Part shown: one piece after another, positions 1 to 6,103 of the stretch
How positions within the stretch are numbered: position 1 is the stretch's first letter
Layout of the letters: every line of letters starts with the position of its first letter
NCBI GenBank assembly: GCA_007133115.1
Contig: SLNI01000162.1
Coordinates: 1-6,325 of the forward strand
Length of the DNA stretch: 6,325 nt
From: Thioalkalivibrio sp.
GTDB lineage: Bacteria > Pseudomonadota > Gammaproteobacteria > Ectothiorhodospirales > Ectothiorhodospiraceae
Reading direction: 5' to 3'
The notes under the pieces: generated by a model
Database searches by the model: none
Told to the model about the DNA's origin: nothing
The model's input: the letters and a program-made list of their open reading frames with translations, nothing else
Position numbers and translations under genes: made by a program

Positions 1-47
1 ATTCGAACCACCAACGGGCGTGTCTCCATGGGCGCCCATCCGCACTC

Positions 48-54
48 AAGAGGA
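48..54 (+). promoter_or_regulatory. Ribosome binding site deciding the start of the first gene
   Basis: The sequence AAGAGGA ends seven bases before the ATG at 62. That ATG is followed immediately by a clean signal peptide, so the RBS and the protein features agree on this start. The reading frame is open back to the window's left edge, with a GTG at 20 in frame, but using it would put 14 extra polar residues in front of the signal peptide. Confidence 0.75.
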
Positions 55-61
55 TCCCATC

Positions 62-1354
62 ATGCGTTCCAGACAGCTTGCCTCCCTGGGCATTGCCGCT
101 CTCCTGTTGCTTCCGACCAGCCTGCTGGCCGAAACGGTCAAGGGTCGGATCATGGAAATTTCCCGGCTGGCCAACACGATCCAGATCAACGTTCCGAACA
201 AGGATCCCGTCGTGGTCCGGTTCGGACCGGAGACGCGGTTTGTCGAAACCACCGGAATTGACGATCTGACCGCTCCGGACCTGATCGAGGTCGAGTTCGA
301 ACCGGGACAGCCGGCCTCGCAGATCAAGAAGATCGTCTTCGGTCTGCCCCCAGGCATCGAGATCGACGTGCAGCAGATGCTCGGCATCCTCACCAGCGGA
401 CAACCCTACACGCTGATCGACACACGTCCGAAAAAGCCGTACCTGATGGGTCACGTTCCCTCGGCCAGCCAGGCCTTCCCCAAGGACGAGGATTTCGCCA
501 GCAAGCTGCCAGCGGACAAGAACGCACTCCTGGTGTTCTATTGCGGCGGACCGACCTGCCCCTACACCGCCGATGCGGTGGGCATCGCGCAGCAGAACGG
601 GTACACCAACATCAAGGGCTTCCAGGCGGGTCATCCGGGCTGGCAAAAGGCTGAACTGCCGCTGCACGCGCATCCGCAGTGGGTCTCCGAGAGCCTGGAC
701 CCCGCGCACGTGATCATCGACACCCGCGACCCAGCGGTCAGCGCGCAGCGCCATCTGCCGGGTGCGGTGACCATGCCGGCTGCCGAGTTCGAGGCCCTCA
801 CCGCGCAATTCATCCGCGACCAGTCGGTCGCCGAACTGCCGGGAGTGTCGGATCTGCGGGCCCCGATCATTCTGTACAGCGACACGCACGCTGCCCCGGA
901 TGTGCTCGTGGCCTTTCGCGAAGTGCGCAGCTGGGGGTATCGCAACACCAGCATCCTGCGTGATGGCCTGAATGGCTGGGTGAGCGCCGGGCTTCCGGTC
1001 GAGAGCAACCAGCTCGCCAGTTCCATCAACTTCGTGAAGAAGTTGTCTCCCGGTGCGATCAACCCGGAGGAGTTCGTGGCTCTCGAGAAATCCCGCGACG
1101 GCGTGATGCTTCTCGACGTGCGCTCGGTTCAGGAAGCCGCCAGCGGGACCATTGCAGACTCCCTGCACATTCCGCTGGAGCAGGTCGAGGCCAATCTCGA
1201 CAAGCTCGACAAGGACAAGGAAATCCTCGCCTACTGCGCCAACGGGATCCGCGCCGAAATGGTCTACCGCGCCCTCACCGCGCAGGGCTTCAAGGTCCGC
1301 TATCTGAACGAGAATCTCGAGATCGCGCAGGACGGAAGCTTCCGCATCCTGTAA
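62..1354 (+). CDS. Exported triple-rhodanese-domain protein
   Basis: A 430-residue protein probably involved in binding or transferring sulfane sulfur (or a related chalcogen) in the periplasm. Residues 1-23 form a Sec signal peptide: basic MRSR, a Leu/Ala-rich core, and likely cleavage after LLA. Residues 24-97 look like a small beta-barrel-type domain without cysteines. Three rhodanese-like domains follow at about 103-202, 212-313 and 333-430, each opening with a D-T/V-R segment (LIDTR, IIDTR, LLDVR). Domain 1 has the loop YCGGPTCPYT with Cys161 and Cys166. Domain 2 reads LYSDTHAA, with Ser273 where the catalytic Cys belongs, so it should be inactive as a sulfurtransferase. Domain 3 has the canonical six-residue loop CANGIR (Cys392). 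The gene sits 63 bases upstream of a Psr-type molybdoenzyme on the same strand, which suggests a substrate-handling partner. From memory, rhodanese genes accompany selenite and polysulfide reductase operons (srrE, sud). The domain assignment is firm; the substrate is inference. Confidence 0.9.
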   Translation: MRSRQLASLGIAALLLLPTSLLAETVKGRIMEISRLANTIQINVPNKDPVVVRFGPETRFVETTGIDDLTAPDLIEVEFEPGQPASQIKKIVFGLPPGIEIDVQQMLGILTSGQPYTLIDTRPKKPYLMGHVPSASQAFPKDEDFASKLPADKNALLVFYCGGPTCPYTADAVGIAQQNGYTNIKGFQAGHPGWQKAELPLHAHPQWVSESLDPAHVIIDTRDPAVSAQRHLPGAVTMPAAEFEALTAQFIRDQSVAELPGVSDLRAPIILYSDTHAAPDVLVAFREVRSWGYRNTSILRDGLNGWVSAGLPVESNQLASSINFVKKLSPGAINPEEFVALEKSRDGVMLLDVRSVQEAASGTIADSLHIPLEQVEANLDKLDKDKEILAYCANGIRAEMVYRALTAQGFKVRYLNENLEIAQDGSFRIL

Positions 1355-1361
1355 TTCCGGC

Positions 1362-1383
1362 GGGCGGGGCTCCGGCCCCGCTC
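1362..1383 (+). other. Intergenic GC-rich hairpin between rhodanese and molybdoenzyme genes
   Basis: A perfect 7-bp stem (GCGGGGC at 1364-1370 against GCCCCGC at 1375-1381) closes a TCCG tetraloop and can extend by one G-U and one G-C pair. It lies 7 bases after the first stop codon and 34 bases before the next start. No T-run follows, so it is not a standard intrinsic terminator. It could act as a 3'-end stabiliser or weak attenuator that sets different transcript levels for the two genes, or it could be chance in GC-rich DNA. Confidence 0.45.
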
Positions 1384-1417
1384 CGCACGCTCGAGACGAC
1401 CGCTTCGAGGCTGCCGA

Positions 1418-3607
1418 ATGAAACGCCGTGAATTCCTGAAACTCTCCGCCATTCTGGGCGCCGGCACCGCCGCGCCGGGCTTCCTCACCGGATGTTCCCC
1501 ACCCCCACTGCCGGGGACCGGCGCGGTCGAGACCAGCCCCACCGTCTGCAACATCTGCTTCTGGCGCTGCGCGGGCACGGTCTACCAGGAGAACGGGGAA
1601 CCCTGGAAGGTCGTCGGGAATCCCGAGGATCTCCACAGCATGGGACGGCTGTGCACCCGGGGCACAGGGGGGCTCGGCAGTTACCTGGACCCCGACCGGC
1701 TGCGCCAACCCATGCTCCGCGTCGAGCGGAACGGTCGCCAGACCTTCCAGCCGGTCTCGTGGGACGAGGCCCTGGACTTCATCGCCGAGCGCATGCGCGG
1801 TATTGCCGAGCAGCATGGCGAAGATCGCCTGTGCCTGTTCTCGCACGGGGTCGGCGGCAGTCATTTCCGAAAACTGTTGGCCAGCTTCGGATCCCGAGGC
1901 TACGCCCAACCCTCTTTCGCGCAGTGCCGCGGACCGCGGGACGTCGGCTTCGCGCTGACCTTCGGTGAAGGCGTCGGCTCACCCGATCGCACGGACATGG
2001 AGCACTCGCGCTGCATCGTTCTGATCGGTTCCCATCTTGGGGAAAATCTGCACAACGGCCAGGTCCAGACCTGGATTCAGGCGTTGGAGAAACAGGCGAC
2101 GGTCATCACGGTCGACCCCCGCTTCTCGGTCGCGGCCGGAAAGTCCAAGCACTGGCTGCCGATCCGACCCGGCACCGACATGGCGCTGTTGCTGGCCTGG
2201 ATGCACGTGCTGATCAACGAGGGCCTCTACGACGCCGACTACATCGCGCGCTATGCCACCGGCTTCGAGCAATTGGCGGCCCACGTACAGCCCTTCAGCC
2301 CGGAATGGGCATTCCTCGAGACCGGGATCAGCGCCGCCAAGATTCGGGAGACCGCTCGGGAGATGGCCCATCACGCGCCGGCGAGCCTGGTGCATCCCGG
2401 ACGTCACGTCACCTGGTACGGCGATGACACACAACGCAGCCGGGCGATCGCGATCCTGAACGCGCTGCTCGGTTCATGGGGCCGCAAGGGCGGGTTCTAC
2501 AACCAGGAAAAGGTGGACCTGCCTGACTATCCCACGCCCGAGGCCCCGAAGCCGCGAAGCGACTGGCAGGCCGTGGTGCAGAAAGACTTCCCGCTCGCGC
2601 CATCGGGCATCACCAATGCCATCATCGACGCCTCGATCGGGCCCGATGCGTTCTTCAAGGGCTGGTTCGTCTATGGGACCAACCTGCCCTTCACGATTCC
2701 CGACAGCGCCCGAAACCTCGAGGCGGCCGCACAATCGCTGGACCTGTTCGTGGTCATCGACACGATGCCCGCGGAGATCACCGGCTATGCCGACGTGGTG
2801 CTGCCGGAATGTACCTACCTGGAACGGATCGACCCGATTCGCAACAGTCCGGAGCGGAATCCGTCTCTCGCGGTGTCGATGCCGGCATTCGAGCCGCGCC
2901 ACGAAACAAAGCCCGCCTGGTGGATGGCCAAGCAGCTGGCGGAGCGGCTCGACCTCGGCCGTTATTTCCCCTGGGACGACTACGCGGAAGTGGTCGATTG
3001 GCAATTGCAGCAGGTCGGCAGTTCGCTCGAGGAGATGCAGCGACTCGGCGTGAAGAACTTCCCCCGCACGACCCCGATGTATTTCACGCCGGGACAATCC
3101 GTCGAGTTCTTCACCGAAAGCGGCAAGATCGAACTCTACTCGGCGATGCTGGCCGGCTTCGGACAGGATCCGATGCCGGTCTATACTCGCCCGGAGCGCC
3201 CGGAGCCCGGCTATTTCCACCTGAATTACGGACGTGCCCCGGCCCACACCTTCGGCCGCACCATCAACAACCCGCAGCTGTTCGAACTGATGCCCGAGAA
3301 CGCCGTCTGGGTGAATCCGCTCGTTGCCAACGAACTGGGGCTGAACAGTGGTGACTACGTACGCCTGAAGAATCAGGACGGGGTCATCAGCAACCGGGTG
3401 CGGGTGCGGGTCACCGAACGCATCCGGCCCGACTCGGTGTATATCGTGCACGGCTTCGGCCATACCGACGCCCGGCAGCGCCTTGCCGCCGGTCGCGGCG
3501 CCGACGACAACGGACTGATGACCCGGATCCTGGTCGATCCGATCATGGGTGGCACCGGCATGCGCGGCAATTTTGTAACCCTGATTTCCGAGGAGTACAC
3601 CGCATGA
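1418..3607 (+). CDS. Tat-exported molybdopterin oxidoreductase, PsrA/PhsA-like catalytic subunit
   Basis: A 729-residue catalytic subunit of a periplasmic Mo-bisMGD enzyme in the DMSO-reductase superfamily; its length matches PsrA/PhsA. The N-terminus KRREFLKL is a twin-arginine motif. It is followed by a lipobox-like LTGC (Cys26) with Ser at +2, so the mature protein may be a lipoprotein. An N-terminal [4Fe-4S] site is formed by Cys44, Cys47, Cys51 and Cys79 (CX2CX3CX27C). Cys170 in PSFAQCRGPRD is the probable Mo ligand. GRHVTWYGDD (328-337) and the molybdopterin-binding C-terminal domain from about 600 (NYGRAPAHT, INNP, VHGFGH) are typical of the branch that reduces polysulfide, thiosulfate or tetrathionate. 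The start is backed by CGAGG at 1406-1410, seven bases before the ATG. The stop overlaps the next start as ATGA, indicating translational coupling. No TorD-type maturation chaperone gene is visible. Substrate alternatives are selenite, polysulfide, thiosulfate or another chalcogen oxyanion; the family is sure, the substrate is not. Confidence 0.93.
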   Translation: MKRREFLKLSAILGAGTAAPGFLTGCSPPPLPGTGAVETSPTVCNICFWRCAGTVYQENGEPWKVVGNPEDLHSMGRLCTRGTGGLGSYLDPDRLRQPMLRVERNGRQTFQPVSWDEALDFIAERMRGIAEQHGEDRLCLFSHGVGGSHFRKLLASFGSRGYAQPSFAQCRGPRDVGFALTFGEGVGSPDRTDMEHSRCIVLIGSHLGENLHNGQVQTWIQALEKQATVITVDPRFSVAAGKSKHWLPIRPGTDMALLLAWMHVLINEGLYDADYIARYATGFEQLAAHVQPFSPEWAFLETGISAAKIRETAREMAHHAPASLVHPGRHVTWYGDDTQRSRAIAILNALLGSWGRKGGFYNQEKVDLPDYPTPEAPKPRSDWQAVVQKDFPLAPSGITNAIIDASIGPDAFFKGWFVYGTNLPFTIPDSARNLEAAAQSLDLFVVIDTMPAEITGYADVVLPECTYLERIDPIRNSPERNPSLAVSMPAFEPRHETKPAWWMAKQLAERLDLGRYFPWDDYAEVVDWQLQQVGSSLEEMQRLGVKNFPRTTPMYFTPGQSVEFFTESGKIELYSAMLAGFGQDPMPVYTRPERPEPGYFHLNYGRAPAHTFGRTINNPQLFELMPENAVWVNPLVANELGLNSGDYVRLKNQDGVISNRVRVRVTERIRPDSVYIVHGFGHTDARQRLAAGRGADDNGLMTRILVDPIMGGTGMRGNFVTLISEEYTA

Positions 3608-4146
3608 TCCGCTATGGCATGGTGATCGATACCCAGCTGTGCATCGGCTGCGGCGACTGCGTGGTCGCCTGCAAGACCGAGAACAAGCTGCCGGCCGGCC
3701 TGAACCGCGATTGGGTGGTCGAGGCCACCCGCGGACGCTATCCCGACCTGACCACCGAATTTCGCTCGGAGCGCTGCAATCACTGCTCGCATGCCACCTG
3801 TGTGCACACCTGCCCGACCGGAGCGAGCCATCTCTGGAAGGACACCAACATTGTGCTGGTGGATCCCGGCAAGTGCACCGGCTGCAAGGCCTGCATCGCG
3901 GCCTGTCCGTACGATGCGCGGCTGATCATGACGCCGGACGGCTACATCGACAAATGCACGTTCTGCCACCATCGGGTGGAGAAGGGCGAGGATCCCGCGT
4001 GCGTCAGCTCCTGCCCCACGCACTGCATGCATTTCGGCATCCTGGACGAACCCAGTTCGGCGGTCTCGCGCCTGCTCGCATCCCGCCAGCAGAAGGTTCT
4101 GCTGGACGAAACGGGCAATCAGCCCAACGTCTACTACCTCATCTGA
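3604..4146 (+). CDS. Four-cluster [4Fe-4S] ferredoxin-type subunit (PsrB-like)
   Basis: A 180-residue electron-transfer subunit that would wire the quinone site of the membrane anchor to the molybdenum subunit. Sixteen cysteines fall into four sets: Cys13/16/19/23, Cys58/61/66/70, Cys91/94/97/101 and Cys118/121/133/137. This is the classic PsrB/NrfC/PhsB arrangement, and the length is normal for it. An extra Cys141 follows in CPTHC. There is no signal peptide, so it is presumably carried across the membrane folded with the Tat-bearing catalytic subunit, as known for this family. Its ATG overlaps the preceding stop (ATGA) and has GAGGAG at 3590-3595, eight bases upstream, inside the previous coding region. 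The NrfD-type gene follows after 24 bases. Confidence 0.95.
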   Translation: MIRYGMVIDTQLCIGCGDCVVACKTENKLPAGLNRDWVVEATRGRYPDLTTEFRSERCNHCSHATCVHTCPTGASHLWKDTNIVLVDPGKCTGCKACIAACPYDARLIMTPDGYIDKCTFCHHRVEKGEDPACVSSCPTHCMHFGILDEPSSAVSRLLASRQQKVLLDETGNQPNVYYLI

Positions 4147-4170
4147 CGGCCCCGCCGGAGAAGCACAATC

Positions 4171-5166
4171 ATGCTCGAGGAACTGCTGGTCACGGTACGT
4201 AGCAACCCGAAGATCGACCCCAGCCTGGGTATCTGGAGCTGGGAGATTCCAGCGTACCTGTTCATGGGCGGCTTGACCGCCGGAATCATGCTCTTCGCCT
4301 CGCTGATGGTGCTGCTCGCACGGGATGAGGAATTCCCCTTCGTGGCCCGCAAACTGCCGATCTGGGCTCCGATCGTGCTGTCGGTCGGAATGCTGTTCCT
4401 GTTTCTGGATCTGAGCCACAAGCTCTACGTATGGCGCTTCTACACTTCTTTTCAACCGTCCTCGCCGATGTCCTGGGGCTCCTGGATCCTGCTCCTGGTC
4501 TACCCCGTCAGTATCCTGCTGGCCGCCTGCACGCTGCGCCAGGGCTATCCCTGGCTGGGGCGACTCGTGGACCGCTTCGCGATCGGGAAGGGTATCGTGG
4601 ATTTCTCCTGCCGGCATCGCGCCACGGTGGCCCAATGGGGACTGGTCCTCGCGGTCTTCCTCGGCTTCTACACCGGCATCCTGCTCTCCGCATTCAGCGC
4701 CCGGCCGTTCTGGAACACCGGATTTCTCGCGCCGCTATTCCTGGTCTCGGGCATGTCCGCCGCCGCGGCGCTGGTCCTGCTCGGCACGCGTAACGAGCAC
4801 GAGCGCCACACCTTCACCCGCATCGATATCGTGCTGATCACAATCAAGCTGGCGCTGATCGCGCTGCTGCTGGTCAACCTCGCGACCGGGTCGGGCGTCC
4901 AGATCGAAGCCTCGCAGATGGTCTTCGGGGGCGAGTTCGCGATACCCTTCTGGGTGTTCTTCATCATCCCTGGCGTGATGCTCCCGCTGATCCTCGAATA
5001 CTGGGAACTGAAGGGGCGCCGGCGGGCTTGGATGTTCATCAGCCCGGTACTCGCGCTGTACGGTGGCTACATGCTTCGCCATCTGACGGTCGACCTGGGC
5101 CAGACCTCCAGCTACCTCAATTACGTCAATGCCTTCGATCCCGCGCTTCTGGATTTGCTGCGATGA
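4171..5166 (+). CDS. nrfD: NrfD/PsrC-family membrane anchor subunit
   Basis: A 331-residue integral membrane protein expected to anchor the complex and exchange electrons with the quinone pool. About eight hydrophobic segments can be read, near residues 27-49, 63-81, 104-121, 153-173, 184-205, 218-238, 256-276 and 287-303. This is the eight-helix plan known for Thermus PsrC. The N-terminal stretch IWSWEIPAYLFMGGLTAG is a family hallmark: a Trp-Glu pair entering helix 1 and a Gly-rich turn. There are no haem-binding CxxCH motifs. GGAGAAG at 4157-4163 lies seven bases before the ATG and supports the start. The position directly after the Fe-S subunit gene gives the usual A-B-C order. The gene symbol reflects family naming only; the protein belongs to a Psr/Phs-type complex here, not to nitrite reduction. 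Confidence 0.94.
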   Translation: MLEELLVTVRSNPKIDPSLGIWSWEIPAYLFMGGLTAGIMLFASLMVLLARDEEFPFVARKLPIWAPIVLSVGMLFLFLDLSHKLYVWRFYTSFQPSSPMSWGSWILLLVYPVSILLAACTLRQGYPWLGRLVDRFAIGKGIVDFSCRHRATVAQWGLVLAVFLGFYTGILLSAFSARPFWNTGFLAPLFLVSGMSAAAALVLLGTRNEHERHTFTRIDIVLITIKLALIALLLVNLATGSGVQIEASQMVFGGEFAIPFWVFFIIPGVMLPLILEYWELKGRRRAWMFISPVLALYGGYMLRHLTVDLGQTSSYLNYVNAFDPALLDLLR

Positions 5167-5202
5167 CCCGTTGCCACCCGCCGACGAGAGGGACTGTCCG
5201 AA

Positions 5203-6084
5203 ATGTCACGTAATCTGCTGATCACCCTGATTATCCTGGCGATCCTCCTGCTCGGCGCGGCGGCTCTGTTCGCCTACAGCCAAACTCCCAGCGTGGCGGC
5301 CACCCCGGAACGCATGGCCATGGTGGGCCGTATGATCCTGCGCGGGGAAGACCAGGTGACCGTGCCTGAACTTTCGCAGCGCATCATCGCGGACCGCCGC
5401 GACTTCGTCCTGGTCGATCTGCGCCCCGCGGGCGATTTCGACGCCGAGCACATCCCCGGCGCGCGCAACATGACGCTCACCGAAATCCTCCAGCCCGACA
5501 CGGCCCGGTCCGCGGCAGGCGGGCGCACGCTGATTCTGTACGACGCCGGAAACACCCAGGCGGCCCAGGCCGCGGCACTGCTTCGGGTGGCCGGGGTCGA
5601 TGCCCAGGCCCTGCGGGGCGGCTTCGATCACTGGCTGCACTTCACCGTCGATCCGGAGAGCGAGCTCCCGGGACAGACACCCATCCTGAGCCGTGCCGAA
5701 CGGCAGGCCGTTGCCTGTTATTTCCACGGGGAATACATGCCCTCCGCGGGAATCCCCATCCAGCCGCCGGCCAGTGCCGCGTACGCGCCTCCAGTCGCGC
5801 CCGTACAACCGGCAGCGGCAGCCGATCCGCTGGGTCTCGGCCTGGGCCTGGGTGTGGGCACCGTCGCCCCGGCCGCGCCGGCACAACCCGATCCGCTGGG
5901 TCTCGGCCTCGGTCTCGGCGTGGGTACCGTGTCACCGCCGCCACCCGCCCCGGCGCAGGCCGATCCGCTCGGACTGGGTCTGGGTCTTGGCGTCGGTACC
6001 GTGGCCCCACCGGCGGCGGCCGTTCCGGATCCCGCCGCACCCCCCGCACGCCGCCCGGGTCTTCGCGTCGGCCAGGGTTGCTGA
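5203..6084 (+). CDS. Membrane-anchored cysteine-less rhodanese with Gly-Leu repeat arm and C-terminal Cys
   Basis: A 293-residue protein of unknown function. Residues 5-24 form one hydrophobic segment, either an uncleaved anchor or a signal peptide, placing the rest in the periplasm. A rhodanese-like fold spans about 55-148 (VLVDLRPAGDFDAEHIPGA, then LILYDAGNTQAA, ending GGFDHW). The catalytic Cys position is Asp114, so sulfurtransferase activity is not expected. A linker with Cys172 leads into a Pro/Ala-rich tail from about 186 carrying three identical DPLGLGLGLGVGTV units. The tail ends in RPGLRVGQGC, which looks like a degenerate fourth unit with Cys293 as the last residue. The only two cysteines are 172 and 293. 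The ATG follows GAGAGGGA (5186-5193) and starts 36 bases after the nrfD-type stop, so it belongs to the operon. It is plausibly a scaffold or a carrier arm presenting substrate to the molybdoenzyme; that role is inference. Confidence 0.88.
   Translation: MSRNLLITLIILAILLLGAAALFAYSQTPSVAATPERMAMVGRMILRGEDQVTVPELSQRIIADRRDFVLVDLRPAGDFDAEHIPGARNMTLTEILQPDTARSAAGGRTLILYDAGNTQAAQAAALLRVAGVDAQALRGGFDHWLHFTVDPESELPGQTPILSRAERQAVACYFHGEYMPSAGIPIQPPASAAYAPPVAPVQPAAAADPLGLGLGLGVGTVAPAAPAQPDPLGLGLGLGVGTVSPPPPAPAQADPLGLGLGLGVGTVAPPAAAVPDPAAPPARRPGLRVGQGC
5824..6009 (+). repeat. Three in-frame tandem-spaced repeats encoding DPLGLGLGLGVGTV
   Basis: The units lie at 5824-5871, 5890-5937 and 5962-6009, with start-to-start distances of 66 and 72 bases. 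Each encodes DPLGLGLGLGVGTV plus AP or SP, separated by Pro/Ala/Gln linkers. Over the 14 shared residues there are no amino-acid differences, but 6, 10 and 7 codons differ synonymously between units 1-2, 1-3 and 2-3. This is therefore a protein-level repeat, not a fresh DNA duplication. Confidence 0.95.
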
Positions 6085-6103
6085 GCGCAGAACCCGCGCA
6101 TTC

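Noticed and set aside
20..61. GTG at 20 as an earlier start for the triple-rhodanese protein
   Set aside because: It would add 14 residues ahead of a well-formed signal peptide, while the ATG at 62 has a good ribosome site at seven bases.
1362..1383. Intrinsic terminator between the first two genes
   Set aside because: The stem is strong, but no T-run follows and the next gene is 34 bases away on the same strand. It is kept only as a hairpin.
2474..3463. Antisense open frame of 329 codons on the - strand
   Set aside because: It is opposite the conserved C-terminal half of the molybdoenzyme, its composition is dominated by Arg/His/Val, and no ribosome site or motif was seen.
3373..4635. Long antisense open frame of 420 codons on the - strand
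   Set aside because: It lies opposite the molybdoenzyme, Fe-S and NrfD genes, all of which have unmistakable family motifs. Its translation is low-complexity, rich in Gly, Arg, His and Gln, with no recognisable domain. This is usual for GC-rich antisense frames.
1418..5166. SoeABC-type cytoplasmic sulfite oxidase, or formate dehydrogenase
   Set aside because: The Tat signal puts the catalytic subunit in the periplasm, its length is much shorter than SoeA, and the C-terminal motifs and NrfD-type anchor match Psr/Phs better than the cytochrome-b anchor of formate dehydrogenases.
5824..6009. CRISPR-like or mobile-element repeat
   Set aside because: The repeat preserves reading frame and amino acids with only silent differences, has unequal spacing within one gene and shows no inverted ends. 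It is a protein repeat.
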